Shown: one piece after another, positions 27,094 through 35,485 of the stretch
How positions within the stretch are numbered: position 1 is the first letter of the stretch
How the letters are laid out: each line of letters starts with the position of its first letter
From: CAYTZN01 sp964442495
Lineage (GTDB): Bacteria > Pseudomonadota > Gammaproteobacteria > Legionellales > Legionellaceae
Length of the DNA stretch: 64,000 nt
NCBI GenBank assembly: GCA_964442495.1
Contig: CAYTZN010000011.1
Span: 7,599-71,598, forward strand
Reading direction: 5' to 3'
Notes under the pieces: model-generated
What the model was told of the DNA's origin: nothing
What the model saw: only the letters and a program-made list of their open reading frames with translations
Databases searched by the model: none
Translations under genes and position numbers: made by a program

Positions 27094-28464
27094 TTAAATG
27101 TGAAGCAATCGTTGTTCAGCGCTGCCAGTTTTATAGCGAGCTTTATCAATACGCAAGTAAATCACGCCCGCACTTTCAGAAAAGGCTACGCTCATCACTC
27201 CCGGTAGATTTTCAAGTATAGGAGATAATTGTTCTCTGGTTTGAATGCTAGCATCATAAGGCACGCTAATAGTCGTTTGGTAGGCATTAGGGGTCATTTT
27301 CATAGCGATGATAAGCCATAAAAGTGACATGCTGGCATTAAGAATAAAAATGCCTTTACTGTGAGCATATTGATATAAAAAGCCCGCCGTTGCGCCACCT
27401 GCAAAAATGCCTAAAAATTGAAAGCTTGAGTAAATCCCCATGGCCGTGCCTTTAGCTTTTGGGTCAGCTTGCTTTGAAATGAGGGAGGGTAGGCTTGCTT
27501 CCAGAATGTTAAACACGACAAAATAACTAAACATCAGTGCGCAGATACCTAACCAATATTGATAGGTAAACGCCAAAAAGAGCTGACTAAGACTGGTAAC
27601 GAAGACGGAGGAGAGAAACACCGTTTTAATGCGAGACGTTTTTTCTGCAATAACAATAAAAGGCACCATCGCTATGAAAGAAAAAACCATTAATGGTAAA
27701 TAAAAACGCCATTGTTGTATTAAATGCCCCCGCTTTATTTGTTCTTGAAGAAGCACGGGAATAACAAAAAAAGTCGAGGTTAGGATAAAGTGTTGGCAGA
27801 AAATACCGGCATTTAATCGTTGTAAATGATGATTAGCCGCAACACTTTTAAATAAGCGAGGGCGAGCTTCTGTATTGGAATGAAAAGGCTCTTTTATAGG
27901 GGTGGGTACAACCGTATGCAGGAGCAAAAGCCCTAACGTGGCAAGCACCGCTGTGAAATAAAAAATCCCTGAAAGTCCATAAGCATGGGCTATAGTAGGG
28001 CTCAGCACCATGGCTAAACTAAACGATAAGCCAATAGATGATCCAATAACGGCCATGGCTTTGGTGCGTTGTGTATCGGGCGTAAGATCAGCAAGCAAGG
28101 CAATCAAAACGCTTCCAATGGCGCCAGTTCCTTGCAATGTTCTTGCGATTATCATGCCATAAATCGAATCGGTCAATGCGCCCCAGAGGCTTCCTGCAAG
28201 AAACAATAGCAATCCTAAGGTAATAATCGGTTTTCTTCCGATACGATCCGATAGAAGGCCAAATGGAATTTGTAATATACCTTGGCTTAAGCCATAGCTA
28301 CCGAGTGCCACGCCTATAAGGGTTGGGGTGGCCGCATTTAAATCGACAGCATAGACGGTGAATACAGGGATTAACATGAACAATCCTAGCATTCGAAATG
28401 AAAACATGCCGGCAATGGGGAGTACGCTTCTTAACCAAAAATGTTGCATTGGTTTGTGATTCAT
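27094..28464 (-). CDS. YajR-like MFS transporter with C-terminal extra domain
   Basis: Inner-membrane major facilitator protein, 456 aa, twelve hydrophobic segments. It carries the motif-A sequence GLLSDRIGRKP and the LPSLISKQADPKAKGTAMG stretch found in E. coli YajR. After the last membrane segment about 65 residues (PYDASIQTREQLSPILENL to the end) form a soluble tail matching YajR's ferredoxin-like domain in place and length. Probably a drug or metabolite exporter; substrate unknown. Divergent from the fatty-acid cluster. Confidence 0.85.
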   Translation of the reverse strand: MNHKPMQHFWLRSVLPIAGMFSFRMLGLFMLIPVFTVYAVDLNAATPTLIGVALGSYGLSQGILQIPFGLLSDRIGRKPIITLGLLLFLAGSLWGALTDSIYGMIIARTLQGTGAIGSVLIALLADLTPDTQRTKAMAVIGSSIGLSFSLAMVLSPTIAHAYGLSGIFYFTAVLATLGLLLLHTVVPTPIKEPFHSNTEARPRLFKSVAANHHLQRLNAGIFCQHFILTSTFFVIPVLLQEQIKRGHLIQQWRFYLPLMVFSFIAMVPFIVIAEKTSRIKTVFLSSVFVTSLSQLFLAFTYQYWLGICALMFSYFVVFNILEASLPSLISKQADPKAKGTAMGIYSSFQFLGIFAGGATAGFLYQYAHSKGIFILNASMSLLWLIIAMKMTPNAYQTTISVPYDASIQTREQLSPILENLPGVMSVAFSESAGVIYLRIDKARYKTGSAEQRLLHI

Positions 28465-28589
28465 GTTGTTGAATGGTGCGCAGATAGTACTAAAGATAGC
28501 ATGATTTAAACAAGTAAATTTTATATAAAGGTATAAGCTTCTCGTTCACTTTGTTGTTTTTTAAAGCAAAACTCACAGTATTTGTCTCA

Positions 28590-28618
28590 TTGACAGTATT
28601 CTTGAATCACGGTAGTTT
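28590..28618 (+). promoter_or_regulatory. Candidate promoter of the lipid cluster
   Basis: A perfect -35 TTGACA (28590-28595), 17-nt spacer and weak -10 TAGTTT (28613-28618) lie 30 nt before the fabL-like start, inside a 183-nt divergent intergenic region. Confidence 0.35.
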
Positions 28619-28647
28619 GTGCTTTTTTCATGTTTAGAGAATGATGA

Positions 28648-29403
28648 ATGAGTGACATATTTGCAAATAAAGTTGCCCTAATTACTGGGGGCGCACGTGG
28701 TATTGGTCGAGCTACCGCATTGAAATTAGCTGCGGCGGGTAGTGACATCGCTGTTGTTTATTATAACAGTTCAGATGAGGCACGAGCCTTGGTCGAGACC
28801 ATACAGCAATTAGGACGGCGAGCTATTGCTATCCAAGCAAATGTGGCTGATCATCAATCAGTAAAAGACATGTTTGCAGCATTTCGTGAACATTTTACAG
28901 CGCTTCATTTCCTCATCAGCAATGCAGCGAGTGGTGTATTAAAGCCTGCAATGACCATGTCTACTAAACATTGGCGTTGGTGCATGGAGACCAATGCATT
29001 AGCACTAAACCATTTGGTTACTGAGGGGCGGATGATGATGCCTTCAGGGAGTCGCGTTATTGCTTTATCAAGTCTAGGCGCTCATCGCGCTATACCTAAT
29101 TATGCCTTTATTGGTGCATCAAAAGCTGCTTTAGAAGCGCTAGTCCGCTCATTAAGTCTTGAATTAGCGGAGGCCGGGATCAATGTTAATACAGTCTCAG
29201 CAGGGGTGGTTGATACCGATGCGTTAAAACACTTCCCCAATCGTGAACAATTATTGGACGAGTACCAAGCGCACGCTCTAGCCGGACGCCCGCTATTGCC
29301 AGAAGACGTTGCTAATGCGGTGTATTTATTGTGTTTACCTGAAGCATCAATGATCAAAGGCCAGGTCTTGTTTGTGGACGCGGGCTACAATGTGGTGGGG
29401 TAA
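28648..29403 (+). CDS. fabL: FabL-like enoyl-ACP reductase (SDR family)
   Basis: Short-chain dehydrogenase, 251 aa. NADP-binding TGGARGIG is at 13-20; S141, Y152 and K159 form the active site with a Y-x6-K spacing, as in enoyl reductases. NAASGVLKP and DTDALKHFPNRE are near-identical to what I recall of Bacillus subtilis FabL, which separates it from FabG-type ketoreductases. Its place at the head of an acyl-chain cluster supports a role in reducing trans-2-enoyl chains on the dedicated ACP. The symbol is by similarity. Confidence 0.78.
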   Translation: MSDIFANKVALITGGARGIGRATALKLAAAGSDIAVVYYNSSDEARALVETIQQLGRRAIAIQANVADHQSVKDMFAAFREHFTALHFLISNAASGVLKPAMTMSTKHWRWCMETNALALNHLVTEGRMMMPSGSRVIALSSLGAHRAIPNYAFIGASKAALEALVRSLSLELAEAGINVNTVSAGVVDTDALKHFPNREQLLDEYQAHALAGRPLLPEDVANAVYLLCLPEASMIKGQVLFVDAGYNVVG

Positions 29404-29488
29404 AGTAGACAAGATAATATTGTTCTGAAAGCTTAGCGTTTAAATCTGAATTTTACATGTGTTGACGTAGCTGTGAGTTAAAATATTA

Positions 29489-29497
29489 TGATATAAT
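29489..29497 (+). promoter_or_regulatory. Extended -10 promoter before the AcpXL-like gene
   Basis: TGATATAAT at 29489-29497 is a perfect extended -10, 40 nt before the ACP start, in the 133-nt gap after fabL. No good -35 at 17 nt, as allowed for extended -10 promoters. The 13-mer TGATATAATCAGC recurs at 13939-13951 before rplN. Confidence 0.45.
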
Positions 29498-29536
29498 CAG
29501 CGGCTTTGTAAACTTGGTAAGTCCCGAGGGTGTGAC

Positions 29537-29950
29537 ATGAATATAGATAGCGTTTATCCAAAAGTCCGTGAAATTATTGCTGATGTATTAGTGATTGGTG
29601 AAGAAGAAGTATCTCTAGAGAGTCGTTTAATTGCTGATCTAGGCGCTGAATCCATTGATTTTCTTGACTTGGTATTTCAGTTGGAAAAAGAGTTTGGCAT
29701 TAAAATTCCACGTGGTCAACTTGAAAAAAATGCCCGTGGTGACCTCACCCAAGACGAGTTTGAAAAAGGTGGCGTATTAACTGCAGCCGGTATGGCCGCT
29801 TTAAAAAGCTATCTTTGTGAAGTTCCCGCAGATAGTTTCAAAGCAAACATGAAGGTTAATGAAATTCCTATGTTGTTTACGGTAGAAACTTTTTGTAAAT
29901 TAATTATTGCTGCCGTGAGTGAGCAAACTACGCTTGAAACCGTGGCCTAA
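29537..29950 (+). CDS. acpXL: AcpXL-like specialised acyl carrier protein
   Basis: Acyl carrier protein with phosphopantetheine Ser39 in [24 protein letters not shown]. The sequence after the Ser resembles rhizobial AcpXL ([20 protein letters not shown]) more than AcpP. At 137 aa it is about 45 residues longer than usual. The extra part is between helix III and the end: [22 protein letters not shown] and on, ending [13 protein letters not shown]. It overlaps the next gene by TAATG. Predicted carrier for very-long-chain acyl assembly for lipid A; the symbol is by similarity. Confidence 0.8.
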   Translation: [137 protein letters not shown]

Positions 29951-30843
29951 TGCGGTTTTTATTCGTTGATCGAATCTTGCATTTATCCCCCGCAACATTT
30001 GTGCGAGGGATAAAGCATGTTACGCGTGATGACCCATACCTTGGTCATGATGAGCACGGACGGCTTTGTTTTATTCCTTCGTTAGTTGGTGAAGCCTTGG
30101 GCCAACTTGCCGCATGGAACGTGATGTTTAGCAACGATTTTACTCTTAGACCTGTTGCAGGAATTGCTTCTTGCGCAAAACTCCACCGTCCTGTTTATGT
30201 CGGCGAAACCATTCTCCTCGAGTCCTTCATCGATAATCTAGATGAGTCAGTTGTGCAATATCACAGCGTGGCATCGGTCGGTAATGACGTGGTGTTTACC
30301 ATTGATGGCGCGTTAGGTCCTTTATTGCCAACGGAAGACTTTATCGACGTGGCGGTTGTGCGTCGTCAATTTGCTGAAATCAATAGGCCTGTTGATGAGC
30401 CTTTCAATGCAATGGACAGCCACGCGTCTTCGGATGTCTTGCTGTCAGAAGCTGTTTGTCCAGCGCCACCCATGGCGTTTGATCGTATTCTTTCAGGTGA
30501 ACCAGGCGTTTATTTATCCGCAGAAAAGCGCATCACGCGAGCAGCATCCTATTTCCCTGATCATTTTCCGAATAAACCGGTCTTGCCCATGACCGTTTTG
30601 CTGGAGTGTAAGCTTCACTTGGCCCGCGAATTTTTAGCGCGTGCAGGGTTTTCTAAATCATACCAAGTGCGTGAGCTTCGTAAAATAAAAATGAAAGAAT
30701 TTGTATCCCCCGGTGATGTGGTTATTTCTCATTTGTCAGTGAAGCAGCATGATGATGAAATGTTAGTATTGTCTTACCGTAGTGAAGTCGATGGGCGGCG
30801 AGTGTGTGTGTTGGATGTGGTCATGACGGCAGAAGGTAATTGA
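29950..30843 (+). CDS. Double-hotdog 3-hydroxyacyl-ACP dehydratase (FabZ-XL-like)
   Basis: A 297-aa protein made of two hotdog domains. The C-terminal half has HFPNKPVLPMTVLLE (near residues 199-213), in which His and Glu are 14 residues apart as in the FabZ/FabA catalytic pair. The N-terminal half has GEALGQLA with the Glu, but the matching His position is Asp, so it is probably non-catalytic. Rhizobial FabZXL is a single domain, so this looks like a fused or duplicated form. Starts on the ACP stop (TAATG). Confidence 0.75.
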   Translation: MRFLFVDRILHLSPATFVRGIKHVTRDDPYLGHDEHGRLCFIPSLVGEALGQLAAWNVMFSNDFTLRPVAGIASCAKLHRPVYVGETILLESFIDNLDESVVQYHSVASVGNDVVFTIDGALGPLLPTEDFIDVAVVRRQFAEINRPVDEPFNAMDSHASSDVLLSEAVCPAPPMAFDRILSGEPGVYLSAEKRITRAASYFPDHFPNKPVLPMTVLLECKLHLAREFLARAGFSKSYQVRELRKIKMKEFVSPGDVVISHLSVKQHDDEMLVLSYRSEVDGRRVCVLDVVMTAEGN

Positions 30844-30844
30844 A

Positions 30845-32146
30845 ATGAAAAAACGACGAGTTGCAATTACAGGGTTAGGTGTTGTTTGCCCACTAGGAAA
30901 TGATGTGCAATCGACCTGGAGCAATTTATTGGCGGGTCAATCAGGAATTGACACCATACAACAATTTGATGCAACGGCGTTTCCTGCGCGTATTGCCGCT
31001 GAAGTAAAACAATTTACTTTGCCAAAGCCTTTTTTAAATAAACAGAGTCGTCATGTTCTTTCTTTTACAGGTTATGCCTTAGCGGCAGCGGCCCAAGCCT
31101 TTGATGACGCGGGGATTGCTCCCACAGCCGAATCTGCAGCGCGTTGGGGCGTTGTGACGGGAAGCGGCATGATGACTGCAGAGTATGAGTATTTACACCG
31201 ATTTCAACGCGCATGCGCGCCTGATGGCAAAATAGATTGGTCTTTATTACAGACCAACGCCTATGACTTTTATCAGCAAATTGATTTTGGTAAAACGGTC
31301 TCCAACTCAGGCTTGTCCTTGTTAATTCAGCATTTTGGTATTGAAGGATATGCAAATTCAGTGCATACCGCATGTGCTTCTGGTGGGCAGGCGCTGGGTT
31401 TGGCAATGCAAGTGATTCGTCGAGGGGACGCTGACTTTATGTTGGCTGGTGGGTTTGATTCGATGATTAACCCCTTGGGGCTATCGAGCTTCTGCCTGCT
31501 AGGCGCATTATCTACTTATAACGATACACCAAAAACAGCAAGTCGCCCCTTTGATGGTACGCGAAATGGTTTCGTTTTAGGCGAGGGTGCGGCTTTTTTA
31601 ATTCTTGAGGAGTGGTCCAAGGCTCACGCTCGTGGCGCCAAAATATATGCAGAGTTGGCCGGCGAAGGAAACACGCTAAGCTCTTACCGTATTACCGATT
31701 CTCACCCTAATGGTGACGGAGCTAGACAGGCGATTGAGTGTGCATTAAAAGATGCTGGTGTGAAGCCCTCTGATGTGGACTACATCAATGCACATGGTAC
31801 CTCGACTAAAATGAATGATCTTAGTGAAACGAACGCAATAAAAGCTGTCTTTAAAGAACGAGCCACCATGATGCCTGTTAGTTCCACCAAAGGTCAATCG
31901 GGCCATTTGATTGCCGCCGCAGGTGCTTTGGAGGCGGTCTTATCAGTATTGTCCATTGAGCATGCAAAAGTCCCCATGACGGCCAACCTTACCACGCCTG
32001 ATCCTGACTGTGATTTAGATTTTGTTGTAGAGGGGCCACGGGAAAAATCATTGGGCGTGGTGATTTCAAATTCATTTGGATTTGGCGGCTCAAACAGTTG
32101 CTTGTTATTTAAACATCCTGAATTTGAAGAGGTAACGCATGAGTGA
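30845..32146 (+). CDS. Ketoacyl-ACP synthase II-type (FabF-XL), active form
   Basis: Beta-ketoacyl-ACP synthase, 433 aa. The catalytic triad is complete: Cys177 in HTACASGGQALG, His317 in NAHGTST and His354 in KGQSGHLIAAAG. The C-terminal SNSFGFGGSN is the FabF gatekeeper loop. It overlaps the next ketosynthase gene by 8 nt. Predicted to elongate chains on the AcpXL-like carrier, in partnership with that neighbour. Confidence 0.88.
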   Translation: MKKRRVAITGLGVVCPLGNDVQSTWSNLLAGQSGIDTIQQFDATAFPARIAAEVKQFTLPKPFLNKQSRHVLSFTGYALAAAAQAFDDAGIAPTAESAARWGVVTGSGMMTAEYEYLHRFQRACAPDGKIDWSLLQTNAYDFYQQIDFGKTVSNSGLSLLIQHFGIEGYANSVHTACASGGQALGLAMQVIRRGDADFMLAGGFDSMINPLGLSSFCLLGALSTYNDTPKTASRPFDGTRNGFVLGEGAAFLILEEWSKAHARGAKIYAELAGEGNTLSSYRITDSHPNGDGARQAIECALKDAGVKPSDVDYINAHGTSTKMNDLSETNAIKAVFKERATMMPVSSTKGQSGHLIAAAGALEAVLSVLSIEHAKVPMTANLTTPDPDCDLDFVVEGPREKSLGVVISNSFGFGGSNSCLLFKHPEFEEVTHE

Positions 32147-33422
32147 TAGTAATCGTGTAATGATCACCGGTTTTAGCGCGTTAACCGCGTGTGGTGATAC
32201 ATCCGAAGAGACGTGGGCCTCTATTCTTTCAGGTGAAACAGGCATTCGTGAAATGAGCGATGAATCGCTCTCGTCATGGTCTCACCGCTTAAGTGGAGAG
32301 TTAAAAAATTTTCAGCCAGCTAAGATGTTGCCTGATAGAAAACTCTTGAAAGTAATCTCCCGTCAGGACATTTTAGGCATCAATGCCGCTATGCAAGCCG
32401 TTGAGCATAGTCGACTGATTCCGTACAGGGATACGCTTGAAAACCCCGATGTTTTTAATGAAGATACTGCCGTTTACGTAGGCTCTCCTGGAAATAAATA
32501 TTTCCAACAATATGACTTTTTGCCCTTGGTTGCTAAGACAGGTGGTGACATGCCGGCTTTTGCGAATCAATTGTTTGGCGAGGTTCACCCTATGTGGTTG
32601 TTGCGGATTTTGCCAAACAATGTTTTGGCTTATACCGGTATTACCTATGGGTTTAAAGGCATCAATCAAAACGTCACTAACCATGCGGTGAGTGGTACGC
32701 AAGCCATTATTGAAGCTTATCATGCGATTAAAAGCGGGCTTGCCGAGCGTGCGGTTGTTGTTGCATACGATGTAGCCGCGGAGCCCCAAGGGTTGTTTTA
32801 TTACGATAAGCTCGGTGTTATCAGTGGGCGAGATTTAAAACCTTTTGATAGTGAGCATGATGGCACCGTTTTAGCTGAAGGTGCTGCAGCTTTAGTTTTA
32901 GAAAGCGAAGCTAGCGCCCGTGCACGTAAGGCTGTCTGTTATGGTGAAATTGCGGGTGGTTTAGCCACGACAGAAGCAAATGGTCTATTTTCTGTTGAGG
33001 CAGACGGGGCACATCTTTCATCGCTATTAACCCGTCTTTTAGAGCAGCAGCGGTTATCGGCTACAGACATTGGGTGTATTGTTGCTCATGGCAATGGAAA
33101 CCCTAAGTCAGACATGAGCGAGGCAGCCGCCATTGAGGCTGTTTTTGGCTCAAATGGTGTCCCCGTAACCGCCTTTAAATGGGCTATGGGACATACTGTT
33201 TGTGCGTCTGGTATTTTAGACACAGTGATGGCGGTTCATGCGTTGCAAGCCCGATGTATTCCAGGGATTGCTAATCTTGGTGATTTGGCGATGGATTGCA
33301 AGGGACTGAATGCGAAACAGGAAAGTCGGGCATTGCCAGAAGACAAGCAATGTGTTGTGATGATTAATCGTGGGTTTGCGAGCATGAATGCGTGCTTGGT
33401 GATTAAATCTTGTGACAACTAG
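32139..33422 (+). CDS. Ketosynthase-fold protein lacking the active-site Cys (CLF-like)
   Basis: A FabF-fold protein of 427 aa. Both His positions are kept (H317 in AHGNGN, H352 in MGHTVCASG), but where its neighbour has TACASGG it has TNHAVSGT, with His182 at the Cys position. It should therefore not form acyl-enzyme intermediates. By analogy with polyketide chain-length factors it may pair with the active ketosynthase and set chain length, or act as a decarboxylase. Overlaps the acyltransferase start by 11 nt. Confidence 0.8.
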   Translation: MSDSNRVMITGFSALTACGDTSEETWASILSGETGIREMSDESLSSWSHRLSGELKNFQPAKMLPDRKLLKVISRQDILGINAAMQAVEHSRLIPYRDTLENPDVFNEDTAVYVGSPGNKYFQQYDFLPLVAKTGGDMPAFANQLFGEVHPMWLLRILPNNVLAYTGITYGFKGINQNVTNHAVSGTQAIIEAYHAIKSGLAERAVVVAYDVAAEPQGLFYYDKLGVISGRDLKPFDSEHDGTVLAEGAAALVLESEASARARKAVCYGEIAGGLATTEANGLFSVEADGAHLSSLLTRLLEQQRLSATDIGCIVAHGNGNPKSDMSEAAAIEAVFGSNGVPVTAFKWAMGHTVCASGILDTVMAVHALQARCIPGIANLGDLAMDCKGLNAKQESRALPEDKQCVVMINRGFASMNACLVIKSCDN

Positions 33423-34251
33423 AATCAATACATTAAAGCCATCGTTGATGGGGCGGTTTATTTATCATTGCCTGCCATATCGTCGAAATATTGTGCTGAA
33501 CAATATTTCTCAGGTTTATGGTGATACCTTGACCTTAGAGCAAAAAAAACGTTTGGCTAAGGCGTTTTACTCTCATCTTGCTACCTCTATAAAGGAAATG
33601 ATTCATCTGCGTTTCATGAGTGATAAAACACTGTGTGAGCGGGTGGAGGTTCGTGGCCATGAACATCTGATAGCTCTTGCTGACAAAAAACAGGGTGTTT
33701 TGGTTTTGACGGGACATTTTGGTAATTGGGAATTTGCGCCAATTGGCGGTATTGCTAATTTCAAAGAGTTTCGTGGACAGTTTCATTTTATTCGTCGGAC
33801 ACTGGTTAATAAGTTCATCGAACGCTTGTTGTTTCATCGTTATTATCGGGCGGGCTTACAGGTTATTCCTAAGAAAAATGCACTGCCGCAAGTATTTGAG
33901 GCATTGGAAAAAAATAATGCGGTGGTGTTTGTGATGGATCAACACGCCTCTCTTGCCAATAGAGACGGTATCGCTGTGGAGTTCTTTGGTAAAAAAGCAG
34001 GCACGTATCGAAGTTTAGCAAGTGTTTCACGTAACACGGGGCTTCCTGTAGTTCCTGCCGCGGGCTATCGGCTTGAAAATGGTAAGCATGTTCTAGAGTT
34101 TTATGCCCCTATAGCGTGGCAGGAGCTTGAAAGTACGCAATCATCGTTTTACCACAACACCCTCAAATACAACCAAGCCTTGGAACGAATTATTTTAGCG
34201 CATCCCGAACAATGGTCTTGGCTACATAAACGCTGGAAGTTAAAAGAATAG
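33412..34251 (+). CDS. LpxL/LpxXL-family lipid A acyltransferase
   Basis: Membrane-associated late acyltransferase, 279 aa. The HX4E catalytic motif is GHFGNWE (H102, E107), followed by FVMDQHA (near 172-179), another family hallmark. It starts at GTG inside the previous gene. The N-terminal membrane anchor is shorter than in E. coli LpxL. Last in the cluster, as lpxXL is in rhizobia, so it probably transfers the very-long-chain acyl group from its ACP to lipid A. Its end is 7 nt from the converging dapF. Confidence 0.85.
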   Translation: MTTRINTLKPSLMGRFIYHCLPYRRNIVLNNISQVYGDTLTLEQKKRLAKAFYSHLATSIKEMIHLRFMSDKTLCERVEVRGHEHLIALADKKQGVLVLTGHFGNWEFAPIGGIANFKEFRGQFHFIRRTLVNKFIERLLFHRYYRAGLQVIPKKNALPQVFEALEKNNAVVFVMDQHASLANRDGIAVEFFGKKAGTYRSLASVSRNTGLPVVPAAGYRLENGKHVLEFYAPIAWQELESTQSSFYHNTLKYNQALERIILAHPEQWSWLHKRWKLKE

Positions 34252-34258
34252 TTTACTG

Positions 34259-35089
34259 CTAGATAAGTCTTCCCTCATAAACGAACGTAGCAGGTCCCGT
34301 TAAAAATATAGACTCATCGAGCTTCTCCCAGGTGACCGATAAGTCTCCTCCTTGAACGCTCACCGTTACATGTTTATCCAATTGATGGTACAAGCGTCCA
34401 ATGGCAACAGCAGCCACTGCACCACTACCACAGGCCTCTGTCTCGCCACACCCACGTTCATAAACACGAAAGCGAACATGGATCGGGCTAAGTATTTCCA
34501 TAAATCCTGCATTGGTTTGTAATGGGAACAGCGGGTGCTCACTGATTTGTTTACCAAGTGAGCCGACGGGGGCATTTTTCACGTCAGGCACAACCATTAC
34601 CGCATGAGGATTGCCCACACTGATAGCATGAACAAGGCAGTTACTTTGATTATTTAATGGTAATGCATAGTATTCAGTTTCCTGAGATGTTTCGATTGGG
34701 ATGTCGCGAGGGTGACGCTTTGGTTTGCCCATGTCAATTGTTACCGAGTCATCACTATTGAGCTGAAGTTTCATGATGGTTGTGTGGGTAGCGACAGTGA
34801 GGCTGCGTTTTTTGGAAAGCCCGTAGTGGTTGATAAAGCGTGCTAAGCATCTTGCGCCATTGCCACATTGGCCTACTTCTTGGCCATTAGCATTAAAAAT
34901 ACGGTAAAAAAAATCAATATTTTTCTTTTGGCTGGACTCAATAAGCAAACATTGATCAAACCCCACGCCTTTGTGTCGATTAGCTAAGGTCATGATGTCC
35001 GTTTTCGATAAATTAACCTTTTGGTGTATGGCGTCAATCACCATGAAATCATTGCCTAAGCCATGCATTTTTGTGAAAGTAATGCTCAT
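34259..35089 (-). CDS. dapF: Diaminopimelate epimerase
   Basis: Converts LL- to meso-diaminopimelate for lysine and peptidoglycan. 276 aa; the two catalytic cysteines are C75 (GQCGNGARC) and C220 (EACGSGA). MHGLGNDF at the N-terminus is diagnostic. Its ATG overlaps the stop of lptM (TAATG), the lptM-dapF order seen in other gammaproteobacteria. Confidence 0.97.
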   Translation of the reverse strand: MSITFTKMHGLGNDFMVIDAIHQKVNLSKTDIMTLANRHKGVGFDQCLLIESSQKKNIDFFYRIFNANGQEVGQCGNGARCLARFINHYGLSKKRSLTVATHTTIMKLQLNSDDSVTIDMGKPKRHPRDIPIETSQETEYYALPLNNQSNCLVHAISVGNPHAVMVVPDVKNAPVGSLGKQISEHPLFPLQTNAGFMEILSPIHVRFRVYERGCGETEACGSGAVAAVAIGRLYHQLDKHVTVSVQGGDLSVTWEKLDESIFLTGPATFVYEGRLI

Positions 35090-35208
35090 TATAACGATCT
35101 CACGTGGGGTGTTTGTGGGGCTGGTATAGGCAAATAAAGAGGGCCTTTTTGACCACAGGCGGTTAGCACGCTGAAGGCAAAAATACAGATGAATGATTTA
35201 ATCATCAT
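35089..35208 (-). CDS. lptM: Small LPS-assembly lipoprotein (LptM/YifL-like)
   Basis: A 39-residue lipoprotein: hydrophobic signal, lipobox LTAC with Cys18, then GQKGPLYLP, the LptM/YifL signature, and a short Pro-rich tail. E. coli LptM stabilises LptD at the outer membrane. Overlaps dapF by one base (TAATG), so the two are translationally coupled. An alternative ATG one codon later is possible. Confidence 0.88.
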   Translation of the reverse strand: MMIKSFICIFAFSVLTACGQKGPLYLPIPAPQTPHVRSL

Positions 35209-35380
35209 TATTCCAGATAGGTTAGGTGTTATTGTTTATCGACTTTAGCCAATTATACTGCCAAGTCCAATCGATACATCAAAAAAAGATTTTTTTTTGG
35301 TGATTTTACACGGTGAGCTCATCTGTATTGTATAGCGTGTCTATAAAAGGTTTAGTTATAAGACTATTGTGAGGCATTTT

Positions 35381-35485
35381 ATGCTTAAACATTCGATACG
35401 TTTGTCTTGGATAACTCTCATTCAACTTGCTATGAGGACACGCTTTGGCGATAATTTGCCTTTTTGTTTGGAGACATGCTGTTGA
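35381..35485 (+). CDS. Small ORF (34 aa) coupled to the carboxylesterase gene
   Basis: ATG at 35381 with GAGG at 35371-35374 (6-nt spacer) opens a 34-codon frame, beginning MLKHSIRLSWITLIQL. It ends TGA at 35483-35485, overlapping the TTG start of the next gene as TTGA. Could be a real small membrane-leaning peptide or a leader that couples translation. No family recognised. Confidence 0.3.
   Translation: MLKHSIRLSWITLIQLAMRTRFGDNLPFCLETCC

Noticed and set aside
28648..34251. Polyketide or bacteriocin biosynthesis cluster
   Set aside because: No acyltransferase of malonyl type, cyclase, transporter or tailoring enzyme; the LpxL-type transferase and AcpXL-like carrier fit lipid A better.
35281..35300. 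A-run followed by T-run looking like a terminator after the lptM promoter region
   Set aside because: Pure A/T pairing without a GC stem; no upstream transcript unit ends there on the plus strand.
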